A DNA stretch of 64,000 nucleotides from an uncultured Bryobacterales bacterium (GTDB taxonomy: Bacteria > Acidobacteriota > Terriglobia > Bryobacterales > UBA6623), in the NCBI GenBank assembly GCA_951813065.1, contig CATOTH010000001.1, forward strand, positions 1-64,000, read 5' to 3'. A model generated the notes under the pieces. The model was not told the origin of the DNA. It did not search any database and saw only the letters and a list, made by a program, of their open reading frames with translations. Position 1 is the first letter of the stretch; every line of letters begins with the position of its first letter. Below, one piece after another: positions 35,223 to 44,093 of the stretch. The translations under genes were made by a program, and so were the position numbers.

Positions 35223-35603
35223 TCAAGCAGGTGGCCGCGATGGCCCGGTCAGCGACACGTCCAGCCTCACCTGGTTGAAGGGGACCCGAGGTACCAGCGT
35301 GCCGCGCCGTCCCGGCTCCAGTTCCACGAGACCGTAGCGCGACATTGTCTTCAATGTCCGTGACAGATTCGACTTGCTGCGGCCCGCGAGCGCCGCCAGC
35401 TCGGTGAGCGAGTCCGGATTCTCCTGCGCAATCAGAGCCAGAAGCTCGCGATTGCGTTGGGAGAGCACCTTCGCAAAGCTCTCGATCGACGTGAACCAGA
35501 CCGTCGGCTCGCCCTCGGCAGGCTTGTGCTCTCCGCGAGCGATCGCCATGGTGCGAGCTTTCATTCGATCATAGCCGGCAATTCCGACCTGCAATGTCTT
35601 CAT
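35223..35603 (-). CDS. TumA-like antitoxin with helix-turn-helix
   Basis: A 126-residue protein of the HVO_A0114-type putative regulator family. The winged helix runs from NRELLALIAQENPDSLTELAAL through AGRSKSNLSRTLKTMSRYGLVEL to the wing GRRGTLVPRVP. It starts inside the stop of the upstream toxin gene (4-base overlap). In TumE-TumA modules the regulator is the second gene and represses its own promoter. A 7-bp dyad lies just upstream of the toxin start. Confidence 0.8.
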   Translation of the reverse strand: MKTLQVGIAGYDRMKARTMAIARGEHKPAEGEPTVWFTSIESFAKVLSQRNRELLALIAQENPDSLTELAALAGRSKSNLSRTLKTMSRYGLVELEPGRRGTLVPRVPFNQVRLDVSLTGPSRPPA

Positions 35604-35971
35604 AGGATTGCTCCCCTTGCCTTCAGATCAGCGTCGACTTCCTTCCAGAAATCCTCGAGAAGCGTTGATGCGTCCTTGTACGCATAGGGCCGGATCGTTC
35701 GCATCCGGTGCCGATGGTCGCTCTCCGCGCGTCGCCGCGTGCCAGGGCCTCGCCTCCCCCTCACCGGGTGCGCATTGTCGAAACCGACCAGTCTCGTGCC
35801 ATCCGGAGCGTGCAGTGTGAGCGAGTAGTTCAGCCCATGTGGTCGTTCTGCGGTGACTTCGGTTCGCAACACAACGAATTTCACCCAATGTCCGATCTCG
35901 TCGATGAATAGCGTCTGGCCGTGAAGGTCGAGTAGCGTGTCGAGCCCAAGATCACGGTCAGGCACCGCCAT
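35600..35971 (-). CDS. TumE-family toxin (DUF6516)
   Basis: A 123-residue protein with the TumE hallmarks: a beta-rich start, SLTLHAPDGTRLVGFDNAHPV, then DHRHR, then a C-terminal DASTLLEDFWKEVDADL helix. TumE proteins are type II toxins encoded before a helix-turn-helix antitoxin. The order and 4-base overlap with the downstream regulator are exactly as in known TumE-TumA modules. The two histidines of DHRH are candidate catalytic residues. Confidence 0.85.
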   Translation of the reverse strand: MAVPDRDLGLDTLLDLHGQTLFIDEIGHWVKFVVLRTEVTAERPHGLNYSLTLHAPDGTRLVGFDNAHPVRGRRGPGTRRRAESDHRHRMRTIRPYAYKDASTLLEDFWKEVDADLKARGAIL

Positions 35972-35978
35972 TGATGTA

Positions 35979-35999
35979 TGTTATCAGTGTCAGATAACA
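35979..35999. promoter_or_regulatory. Operator-like dyad upstream of the TumE-TumA pair
   Basis: TGTTATC (35979-35985) and GATAACA (35993-35999) are perfect 7-bp arms around a 7-base spacer, centred 18 bases upstream of the TumE ATG. A TTGTTA -35-like sequence and an ATAACAT region overlap it on the minus strand. It probably binds TumA. Confidence 0.6.
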
Positions 36000-36416
36000 A
36001 AGGAAAGTCGCACTTGCCGAGCGTTCCGCTCCCCACGCCCGTCGAGGAACACTACGCCAGGGCATCGCCGACTTGCTTCTCACTTAGACGCCGCGCGAAC
36101 CCCAGGGATAGGTTTCCTCGCAAGCGAACAAACCCGGTAGCACATAACCCCTCGTGCGACGATGCCTCAGGCGCGACAGTGCTATTTCACGTTCGACAAG
36201 GGCCAGTGAGTGGAGGTGCTGCCGACGTGTACCGGAACGGGCCACTTCTATCGAGGATTGCGACCCACGCGATTCGTCCGAAAAGACGATCGTAGAGCCG
36301 TGAAAAGAAGAGATTGAAAGAGTGGAGATCTTGAGTACCGACGACCAGCGGACTTCGGCGGGAAGCCTACTCACCGGCTGTGTGGCAAGACGTGCGCTTC
36401 AACTTCGACGCCCGGC
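36000..36416. other. Intergenic, no gene supported
   Basis: About 415 bases with no recognisable frame on either strand apart from short Arg-rich shadows. Confidence 0.35.
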
Positions 36417-36599
36417 TTGACAGGCGCCGGACCCGGCGCAACAAAGGGACTAGGCGGAGGCCCACCCTGTAGGCGCGCCCTCGCGAGGAATGGACGGACC
36501 GCGAGGACACGGAACTCGAGCTGCTCATGCTCGGCTTCCCGGCCGGCGCTTCAGGGGAGCGACACGAGGGACGATGACCAGCCGTGGCAAGTGCGCAGC

Positions 36600-37348
36600 C
36601 CGGACCGCGTTGGCGGCGGGGAGGCACGTCCTGCCGATCCCGGCTACGTTGAGCTGCAACGACAGCTCAACGAGCTCCGCAGCGACCTGCTGGACGAGCG
36701 CGAACAGCGGATCGTCCGGCAGCTTGAAGCCAACGGCACGGTCCTCGTCGTTCTGGGCATCGTGATCGGAATCGCCGGGCTCTGGTTCTACGCCAGGTTC
36801 CACGTTATAGCGACCGAGGCGCGCATCGGAGCGGCGGCAGCTCGCTACTATTTCCTGGCTCCGCCGGGCCTGCTCTCCGACCGTCTCCTCTTCTCGTCTA
36901 CGCAGGACTTGAAGGCGAACCCGGCACGAGGGAAAGCGCCAACGGCAGTTTCCGCGGAGGTCCCCCGACGCCGCCACGGCTGCAAGTGTTCCGCCACCCC
37001 ATCTCGCTCGACGAGCGCGGCAGCCTAGAGGGCCGGGCCGGCCTCGGCCTTAATGACGCCGATCTGCACCGGCTCGAGGAAACCATCGCCGATTGCACCG
37101 AGGCGATCCGCCTCGACCCGGACAGTCGGCGGCTGTATCTCGAGCGGGCCGGGGCGCGCGCCAGACTGGACCGCTACGAGGAAGCCATCTCCGACTACGA
37201 CCGGGTGATCCGCCTGGACCCCGACAGCGCGGCAGCCTACCTCGGCCGCTGCCACGCCAAGTCCGAACTGGGGATGCACGAGGAGGCCATCGAGGACTTC
37301 GACCAAGCGGTCCGCCTCGACCCGGCCTCGACCTCCGGCGACGGGTAA
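36600..37348 (+). pseudogene. Broken TPR protein with an N-terminal membrane anchor
   Basis: The first part (frame of 36417) encodes DPGYVELQRQLNELRSDLLD, a coiled coil, then the membrane helix VLVVLGIVIGIAGLWFYARF and EARIGAAAA. In another frame from 36986, three TPR-type units follow (RLEETIADCTEAIRLDPD, RYEEAISDYDRVIRLDPD, MHEEAIEDFDQAVRLDP). Family members have a long coiled coil between these parts, most of which is missing here. The frame change and the missing segment show a pseudogene; TPR proteins of this layout are scaffold proteins on the inner membrane. Confidence 0.65.
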
Positions 37349-38216
37349 CCCGGCACATCTGCGCCCGTACAGGCTGACGGCTCCGCGCTGCGATATCCCC
37401 CCGGACGTGCATTCGACGCTCGGCAATTCCCGCGTCGCCAAGAAACGCCGCTGGCGGCGGCGCTCCGGTCCGGGCGCTGACACGGATTCGCGCTGCGGAG
37501 CCTCTTGTCTTTTGCAGTACGGCTAAGCCGGCACAGCATCACAGTGAACCCGCAGGGAATCGTGGCCGAGAACCGCGGAAGATTGGATGACGAGAAAGCG
37601 CGACCAAACCGGCGCTAGCTAATTCAGCTGGCACCGTGTTGCTCCCCGGCACTTGGAGCGCAGTGCGATCATTGAGCGGCATTAGGTGAACCAGCGTCTG
37701 GGTGTTCAGGCCCTCGGGTCGCAACTCAACATACCCCAGATGATCGATAGACGAAGACGGCGTGCCCACCAGCGTGATGACGAAGGGCCTGCCATTTCTG
37801 GTTAGCCTGCCGAGCCGGTTGTTCCAGTGGTCGGACATAGGAGCCGTGAACCTGCGCGTCAGAGCTGGTGATCCGGCTTTCGGAACCGACACCGGCGTAG
37901 ACTGAGCGCCGGCCGACAAAGACCATGAGACGGCCTTTGGCAAGCCATCGGCCGTCCCGGCACCTGATGCTGCGGCCAGTCCGTACCGCAGCCCAGGGTC
38001 TATCTGAAATACGGATCGGCGCGGCTGGGAATGGATTCGGCGTAACTCCTCCAGTGGACGAGCCTTGGATCCCCTTGCGGCCGCTACTCTCAGGCAAGGT
38101 ATTACCCGCGACTCACGTCCATTCCTTTTCCCCGATTCCGCGGGGATGCCCCGCTCCCGGCTACTGGGCGTGGGAAACGTGCTTGAGGCCTCGGGATTGG
38201 GCCGGGCCCCGCCAAG
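37349..38216. other. Intergenic region with one unassigned minus-strand frame
   Basis: About 870 bases. A minus-strand frame at 37539-37943 encodes FVITLVGTPSSSIDHLGYVELR and LVHLMPLNDRTALQVPGSN, a plausible protein sequence of ~134 residues that I cannot assign. The rest shows nothing. Confidence 0.35.
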
Positions 38217-38474
38217 CTAGTCGCTGTCCGAGCCTCGGCTCCCGTCCAGTCGCAGCGATGGCGGAAACTCTCTGATCACTGCGCGCGCCCAGCCCAGCGA
38301 GCGAGGACGACTCGCGATCCAGTCGTGGATCTCGTCGGCACGCCAAGCGACCGCCCTCTCGCCAAGCTTGAGCGGCAACGGGAACGTCCCGCTCCGCATC
38401 TTGCGATAGATGCTCGCCTTGCTCAATCGGGTGAGCCGCTCGACCTCTCGGCGACGAAGGATCCTGACTTCCAT
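38217..38474 (-). CDS. AlpA-family excisionase/regulator
   Basis: An 85-residue MerR-like helix-turn-helix protein of the AlpA family (RRREVERLTRLSKASIYRKM, then GTFPLPLKLGERAVAWRADE and IHDWIASRP). These proteins control integrase expression and excision of prophages and islands. The start ATG 38474 is set by GGGAGG six bases upstream. No integrase is left beside it, so it is probably a leftover of the element that built this island. Confidence 0.9.
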   Translation of the reverse strand: MEVRILRRREVERLTRLSKASIYRKMRSGTFPLPLKLGERAVAWRADEIHDWIASRPRSLGWARAVIREFPPSLRLDGSRGSDSD

Positions 38475-38601
38475 TTGCAACCTCCCTGGCAATCACGAAA
38501 CCGCATGGGCATCCACCCCGCGGAATCTATAGGCAGGCTACTGGGAATAGGCCATACATCGACAGTAGCTTGTGTCTTGGGCACTGCGTGAAAATGCCCG
38601 C

Positions 38602-38892
38602 TCAACCGTCAGGGCGCTCGAATCCGAACGTCAGCCGCATACCCGTTGCTTCGGCATAACGGCGCAGGGTCCTGACCGACGGCGATAGTCTGCCTCCCTC
38701 CAGCCGAGCAATCGCCGATTGTGTTGTGCCGATCCGCGCTGCCAGTTCCGCTTGCGTTAGCTTCGCTGCCGTGCGGGCACGGACCATCGCCTCCACCAAC
38801 GCATACTCCTCGTCTGCCCGCGCATATTCCTCGCGGAACGCCGGGTCCTTCATGAAACGCTGTTTCAGGTCCTTCAACCTCGCCATGGTCAC
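38602..38892 (-). CDS. XRE-family antitoxin, HigA-like
   Basis: A 96-residue protein with an N-terminal helical extension and a Cro/C1-type helix-turn-helix at about 44-90 (RTAAKLTQAELAARIGTTQS then AIARLEGGRLSPSVRTLRRY). It matches antitoxins of HigB-2/RelE-like toxin pairs, in which the regulator follows the toxin. It overlaps the toxin gene by 4 bases (38889-38892). The gene is intact. Confidence 0.85.
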   Translation of the reverse strand: MTMARLKDLKQRFMKDPAFREEYARADEEYALVEAMVRARTAAKLTQAELAARIGTTQSAIARLEGGRLSPSVRTLRRYAEATGMRLTFGFERPDG

Positions 38893-39210
38893 ACCTGCTT
38901 CATCCGCTCCTTGGCCGTCGCTATCGCTTGCCGCGGCGTCCGCCGCGACGTCTTGGCGAACACGTGCAGAACCACGACACGCCGCCCCGTCGCGGTCACG
39001 TAAATACCCCTGGCGATACCGTCCCGCGACTTGGCACGCAACTCCCAGAGCTTTCCCTCCAGATGCCTGACATGCGGCTCGCGAAGTTGGTCAAGGCCGA
39101 CATTTTCCACCATCTCCAGCAGGCGGACCAATCGCGCACGAAGCTTGGTGGGCAACGCCGCGATTTCGGAATCGGCGGCGGTGACAGTCTCGACCGACCA
39201 GTCGACCCAT
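38889..39210 (-). pseudogene. RelE/HigB-family toxin (phage-derived Gp49-like), start apparently frameshifted
   Basis: The body of a RelE-fold toxin is intact (LPTKLRARLVRLLEMVENVG through RGIYVTATGRRVVVLHVFAK then TSRRTPRQAIATAKERM). In the same frame, 18 more residues reading VDWSVETVTAADSEIAA extend upstream to a TAA, with no start codon. One base further upstream lies ATG (39210), preceded by TATAAAATA. Deleting one G from the GGG after this ATG would restore an N-terminus M-VDWSVETV. A TTG at 39155 could start a shortened protein. Confidence 0.65.
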
Positions 39211-39393
39211 TATTTTATAGCGCATCCGCGATAAAGCGGCAAGGCAGCCCTGCAGCCCTCTATCCGGGGCGTAGGTCGCGGTCTTGAGGTTGATGTCATG
39301 AGGCGGGACACGGTCCAGAAGGAGTGGGAAGCGGAGATGAGGCGGGCTACCCGAGGTCGCGAGCGTCCTCGCTTGAAAAGCTACTGAATCGCC

Positions 39394-39684
39394 GTGCCCG
39401 TCTTGCAGGCGTTCGCCGCCGAATGCCTGCTCAAGGGCCTGTCGCTTCGAGAGAACGGCCGCTATCTGAAGACCCACGACCTGCATGACTTGTACGAGGC
39501 CCTGGGGCCGGAATCCAAGCCCCTCGTTGCCTCGGTCGAGGTCTCGGAAGATGCCGCCCTTGCCGCCGCCCGCCGCTCCGGCGCGGGCCTCGCCGTGATC
39601 GATACCGCCCCGCACTCCGAATCCGCCACGCTGGCTGTTACCCTCACCGCCATAACATCGATACTAGTAAACAATTCAAAATAG
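39394..39684 (+). pseudogene. Chimera of HEPN-like and ParA-like gene fragments
   Basis: The frame begins QAFAAECLLKGLSLRENGRY then LKTHDLHDLYEALG, which resembles a HEPN-domain start (A-x-E-x-L-L-K-G-L...THDL). After residue ~55 it changes to AAARRSGAGLAVIDTAPHSE, the Walker B region of plasmid ParA ATPases (IDTAPHSES). The first 10 residues of a normal HEPN protein and most of ParA are absent. It looks like two decayed mobile-element genes joined. Confidence 0.55.
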
Positions 39685-39947
39685 ACCATTCTGATTCTGA
39701 CCCACCATATGTCCCACAACCAGAGGCGGGTAAGATAGGCTGTTCTGGGCCTGCTATTGGCGTCTTCTTGGCCCGGCCGCCTCGGGTCCCTTCGTCGCAG
39801 TCGTGTCCGGTAGCGGTTCCGCTCCCGCAGGGCGTTGACCGCGACCCGGCCCTACAGAATGCGATATAGGCCAGGGTCGCCTTGAAGGAAGGGAATCACA
39901 CCACAGGTCAGGGCGTTAGGAGTTGTCGCGCGGCCCCCCATTCGGAA

Positions 39948-40916
39948 TCAAAGAGGAATCGTCGGCAGTTCCTGAGATCGGATGGCGTCAAGCACCTCCC
40001 TGCCGCTGTGAAACCGGCGGGCAGCCCGTTTCTCCTTCAGCCGCCGCCCGAGCCTTCGGAGAGGTCTGGTATAGGGGTGAAGAGAGCTGAAGTGCCGCAG
40101 CAGAGTGTGCCTGTGGATGGTCCCCATGATCCGCTCGCAGTTGCCGGGGATGCCCGTTCGGATAGGTCCGGGGCTCTCCTTCCCAAAAACAGCGCTAATG
40201 TTCCCGCCATCGGGAGACAGATCGGTTCGGTGCGGACGGAAGCCGGCTTTTTCCCCCAACCGTCGCAGGGTGGCGTCATTGAAGCTGTAGATATGGGCCT
40301 GATGATAGCGATGGCCCGGTGACTGGCAGGTGGCCTCCACGTTGGGGACCTCGATCACCAGCCAACCCCGGGGTTCGAGCCACCCTCGGACGTGTTCCAG
40401 CACTTCGGTAGGAGAAGCCATGTGCTCCAGCGAGTGGTAGAGGGTCACCATGTGGCAGCTCCGTGGGGGAATCTGAATCTCCCGCGCGAACCCAAGGTGG
40501 ACCTCGATGCCCAGTTCTTCCTGCGAGTAGCGGGCGTAGCCCTCCAGGGGTTGGACCCCTTGGGCATCGAAGTCGAGGCAGCGCATCAGGTAGACGAACT
40601 CACCGCCTCCCGATCCAACGTCGACGATCACCGAGCCCGGCTTCAGAAGTCCCTTCAGGTGCCGAAATCGTTGGGCGGCGACCTTGCCTGCCCGGTAGAC
40701 GTGTTCCAGGGTCGGCTGGGAGATCCTCTTGTACTGGAGCCGGTACTGCTCGGAGTAGAATTTCCGCAGCGCGTCTTGGCTAGGGATGGGATCTGTCCAG
40801 ACCAGCCCGCATTCTCGGCAGATGACGGTTTGCAAGGGCTTGCCGTGCCGGTCGAACTCGGCAACTTCCTCCACCTCTCGAGCGCCACACAAGTTGCAAG
40901 GAGACTGGGGGATCAT
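39948..40916 (-). CDS. Zinc-ribbon SAM-dependent methyltransferase
   Basis: A 322-residue protein starting at ATG 40916. It has an N-terminal zinc ribbon (CNLC at 7-10 and CREC at ~33-36), then a class I methyltransferase fold with the SAM motif VIVDVGSGGGEFVYLM, the acidic residue of motif II, and motif post-I TLYHSLEHMASPTEVL. This layout is common in enzymes that methylate sugars or carry out cell-wall polysaccharide modification. The start was placed at the zinc ribbon; the frame is open to 41018. Confidence 0.85.
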   Translation of the reverse strand: MIPQSPCNLCGAREVEEVAEFDRHGKPLQTVICRECGLVWTDPIPSQDALRKFYSEQYRLQYKRISQPTLEHVYRAGKVAAQRFRHLKGLLKPGSVIVDVGSGGGEFVYLMRCLDFDAQGVQPLEGYARYSQEELGIEVHLGFAREIQIPPRSCHMVTLYHSLEHMASPTEVLEHVRGWLEPRGWLVIEVPNVEATCQSPGHRYHQAHIYSFNDATLRRLGEKAGFRPHRTDLSPDGGNISAVFGKESPGPIRTGIPGNCERIMGTIHRHTLLRHFSSLHPYTRPLRRLGRRLKEKRAARRFHSGREVLDAIRSQELPTIPL

Positions 40917-41018
40917 GGCAGCCGGATCAGGAGTATACCGGCCCCGACCAGCCACCGCCAACCGCCGGAGAACTGGCAGGGAGTCGCCGAAGGTTGCGAA
41001 GGTTGTGGGCCGCCGCAT

Positions 41019-41285
41019 CCTCCAGGCTGGCTCCGCAGTTGACGTTCACGAAAGCGAAGCGATCCCAGCCGATCCGGTCGAGAGCCGGTGAATCGGTTGG
41101 GGGTTGTTAACACCAAATAGCGAAACCATGCTATCCCACACGGGTGAAGATTACCGAAGCGCAATACCAGAACATGGCCTCTTTCCGAGCAGCAGGACAA
41201 CATCAGCAGGTCAATCTTACAGGCGCTCAACGGCATCCTCGATGTGGCCGAGAATGGCGGGAGGTAGTGGGGGTTACCGGCTCGG
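41019..41285. other. Intergenic, no gene supported
   Basis: About 270 bases with only short frames. Confidence 0.35.
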
Positions 41286-41500
41286 TTCGGCAACTATCGT
41301 ACCATCGACACGCGGATGAATCGCTGGTCGAATAACGGGGTCCTCGACCGCGTCTGCGCACGCCTCCAGCGGGAGCAGATCATACGCATCAAGCTGGAGG
41401 ATCCCCTGGGGGAGTGCGATCCAGCATCCACGAGTGCCGCCTGAAGCCTCCGGTGGACGCGAATGCACGCCGCCTGAAAGACCCGGAAAGTGTTGCGCAA
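41286..41500 (+). pseudogene. IS5-type transposase remnant
   Basis: The frame at 41292-41400 reads NYRTIDTRMNRWSNNGVLDR then VCARLQREQIIRIKLE, matching the start of IS5-family (IS1031/ISL2-like) transposases, in which 'R/NRW...GVLERVF..LQ' precedes the first catalytic Asp (DST). The reading frame breaks soon after and the ends of the element are gone. Confidence 0.6.
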
Positions 41501-41809
41501 AAGCCTTGCTCGCAGCTTGCAGCTCCTTTTGGAATCAACAGTTCAATTATCAGAGTGTCGAAGATGAGTCAGGAGTAGGGAATTTCGCGACGCGACCTCG
41601 GTGGATCACGCCTCCGTCGCAACCGACCACAGCATAGAGCACGTTTCCGGCGGATGGACCGAGCGAGCGAATTCCCAGAAGCCGAGGATGAATCGTCATC
41701 ACCACGACGTCCGGCATTTTCTTCCTTACACGATTCGGGTGGCGGCACAGGGGTTTTTCTCAGATTGGCGTTGAGGTTGCTGCCACCTGGATTCACCAAG
41801 TCTATGGCT
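41501..41809. other. Intergenic, no gene supported
   Basis: About 300 bases with no supported frame or repeat. Confidence 0.35.
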
Positions 41810-43144
41810 TTAGTCTTCGGTCTTGCGTGTCTCGGCGCCCACCTCGGCTAGGAATGCATCGAGCTTCGTTTCCAGATCTCGAGCCCTTTGGGGTTGCCTG
41901 CCGGCTAGGTTCGCCGTTTCGCCTTTGTCGTTAGACAGATCGAAGAGCTCGACCACGTCCTTCGCCCAGGTCTTGACAATCTTCCAGTTTCCGACGCGCA
42001 ACGCCGATTGTGCATTTCGGGTCACCGCTTGATGAAAGACAAGGAAGTCCCTATTCCGGGCTACCACTGTCCCTCCATCGAACGCCGCGCGCAGGCTCCC
42101 GCCATCCACGGATTCCGGCAGCTTGCTGTCATAGCCAGAAAGATCGGCGAGCGTTGGCAGGATGTCGAGGCCCGTCACGGGGGTCCGATTCACGCTTCCG
42201 GGCTCGATGCCCGGCCCCGCCACTAGGAACGGCACGCGAATCCCGCCTTCGTACATCGAGCCCTTCGAGCCGCGCAGCGGATGGTTTCGAGGCATGGGCG
42301 GGTCTCCGGCCCCCGGAATTGCGCTGCGGCCGCCGTTGTCGGAAAGAAAGAACACGAACGTCCTGCCCGTGAGCCCCAACTCGTCGATCTTGTCCAAGAC
42401 GCGGTCGACCGATGCATCCATGTCGGAAGTCATCGCGGCGAACTCGGGCATGTAGTGCTTCTTGCCCGGCTGCCATCGTCTCACCAGGTCGAGCGTCACC
42501 CGCCGGTAGTAGATGTCGAGATGGACGGCGTAGTGCGAAATCTGCAGGTAGAACGGGCTTCCAGCCTCGGCTTGCTGTTCCATGAACTGGCAGGCCTGCC
42601 GAGTGATGTGATCGACCAGTTTGGGATCCGCAACTGCCGCCGGCCCTCCGGACCCCTTGGCCCCTCCCGTCCCATTGCTGGTGTACCCGTCACTGGCGTC
42701 GTACCCCATCTCCGATGGCGTTGGCATGTCGAAGCGATGGTCCCATTTGCCAAAGTGTGCTGTGCGGTAGCTGGGATCGGCGCTCTTCAGGACCTTGGGG
42801 ATGTTTAACCGTCCGCGATAGTCGGCGGGCCATGCCTCTTGGTCCCGCTGGTAAAGATGGCGCGCAGGCGTCTGGCCCACTTGCAAACTGCGTCGCGTCG
42901 GGCAGCAAAACGGTGCGGGTGAGTAGCCGTCAGTGAACGTCATCCCGCGCTTTGCCAGTCGCTCAAGGCCTGGCGTGCGGAAATAGTCGCTTCTGGAACG
43001 ATCGTCCTCAGGCTCCATCAGCACCGACGAGCCGACCCAGCTTTGGTCATCGCTGAGAATCACCACGAAGTTGGCTTTCGTCTGTGCGCCGAGCGGCACG
43101 GCCAACAACACGAGAAGCAAGATTCGCATCGGTGTCGAGGTCAT
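41810..43144 (-). CDS. Secreted sulfatase
   Basis: A 444-residue arylsulfatase-family protein with a signal peptide (ILLLVLLAVPLGAQ). The sulfatase signature CCPTR at residues 80-84 fits C-x-P-x-R, whose cysteine is matured to formylglycine. Other hallmarks are NFVVILSDDQ, GKWDH, FFLSDNGG and GSKGSMYEGGIRVPFLV. The enzyme removes sulfate esters from a substrate outside the cytoplasm. The divergent downstream genes and a second sulfatase at 48 kb suggest it works on sulfated organics. The formylglycine-generating enzyme is not in this window. Confidence 0.9.
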   Translation of the reverse strand: MTSTPMRILLLVLLAVPLGAQTKANFVVILSDDQSWVGSSVLMEPEDDRSRSDYFRTPGLERLAKRGMTFTDGYSPAPFCCPTRRSLQVGQTPARHLYQRDQEAWPADYRGRLNIPKVLKSADPSYRTAHFGKWDHRFDMPTPSEMGYDASDGYTSNGTGGAKGSGGPAAVADPKLVDHITRQACQFMEQQAEAGSPFYLQISHYAVHLDIYYRRVTLDLVRRWQPGKKHYMPEFAAMTSDMDASVDRVLDKIDELGLTGRTFVFFLSDNGGRSAIPGAGDPPMPRNHPLRGSKGSMYEGGIRVPFLVAGPGIEPGSVNRTPVTGLDILPTLADLSGYDSKLPESVDGGSLRAAFDGGTVVARNRDFLVFHQAVTRNAQSALRVGNWKIVKTWAKDVVELFDLSNDKGETANLAGRQPQRARDLETKLDAFLAEVGAETRKTED

Positions 43145-43214
43145 GTGAATGATCCTACCCGACTAGCTTGCGTAAGAGAGTTGACGCTAAACTAGACGCC
43201 GCGAGGTGACCGGT

Positions 43215-44012
43215 ATGAAAATCAATCGCAGGGAGTGGCTGGCCTCGATGGGCCTGGCAATTACCGCGGATCTCAAGGCGAGCGAGGGGTTGTTCCATGC
43301 CACGACAATCAACCATCTTTCCCTGACGGTTCCTGACGTCGAAAAGGCCGGCGAGTTCTATGCCAAGGTCTTTGGCATGCGTGTCATCAACGACATGGGG
43401 GCGCGGGGCCGGATGCTGGGATTGCGACGCAACTATCTGGCTCTGTTCCGGGGCGACAAGGCCGGGCTGAACCATTTCTCGCCCGGTGTGGACGGCCTGG
43501 ACGAGGCGGGGGCCGGAGCCATCCTCAAGGCGAATGGGTACGAGCCCTTCGAGCGAGCCCGGAACATCTGGGCTTGCCTGGACCCGGACGGCACGCAGCT
43601 CCATCTCTCTGAAACCATGCGCCGGGAAGATGAAGTCTCCGCGGCGTACGAAAAGGATCCCAATCCGGACTCGATCCTTCATGGTGTTGACGTCAACCAC
43701 GTCGCGCTCAGGGTCAGCAATGTCGGGCGTTCCGTTGAGTGGTACCAGAAGCTGATAGGCCTGAACATCATTAGCCGCGCCGCCACGAGTGCTTTCCTGG
43801 GGCTCGGAGAGAATTTCCTCGCACTCTTCCAGCGGTCAGACGGCGGCGGTGCCGACCATTTCTGCTTCTCCGTGGAGGACTACGAGCCTGACACGGTCAT
43901 GGCGAAGCTTGCTGCGCACGGGATTGACTCAAGGCGACGGGAGGATCGCGTCTATTTCAGCGACCTCAACGGGCTTACGGTTCAGGCCTCGGCCGCGAGC
44001 CACCAACCTTGA
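43215..44012 (+). CDS. Tat-exported protein with two VOC (glyoxalase-fold) domains
   Basis: A 265-residue protein. The N-terminus has a twin-arginine motif (NRREWLASMGLAITA), so it is exported folded. Two vicinal-oxygen-chelate domains follow: INHLSLTVPDVEKAGEFYAK at about 28-130 and VNHVALRVSNVGRSVEWYQK at about 155-260, each with an early metal-binding His. VOC proteins include ring-cleaving dioxygenases and isomerases. ATG 43215 is preferred over GTG 43206 because GAGGTG sits 6 bases upstream. It is the first gene of a run of five plus-strand genes. Confidence 0.75.
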   Translation: MKINRREWLASMGLAITADLKASEGLFHATTINHLSLTVPDVEKAGEFYAKVFGMRVINDMGARGRMLGLRRNYLALFRGDKAGLNHFSPGVDGLDEAGAGAILKANGYEPFERARNIWACLDPDGTQLHLSETMRREDEVSAAYEKDPNPDSILHGVDVNHVALRVSNVGRSVEWYQKLIGLNIISRAATSAFLGLGENFLALFQRSDGGGADHFCFSVEDYEPDTVMAKLAAHGIDSRRREDRVYFSDLNGLTVQASAASHQP

Positions 44013-44093
44013 TACAGCCCCTCTTGGGTGGTTTCGTGTGGTAAGTTAGGAGCGGTCAAGCAGCGGACGTGGCATGGCCGTATGGAGGGGACA

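Noticed and set aside
33246..39700. Attachment-site repeat of the tRNA-Ser 3' end
   Set aside because: I looked for another TTCGAATCCCACCC-like sequence in the island and did not see one; a computed search would be needed to exclude it.
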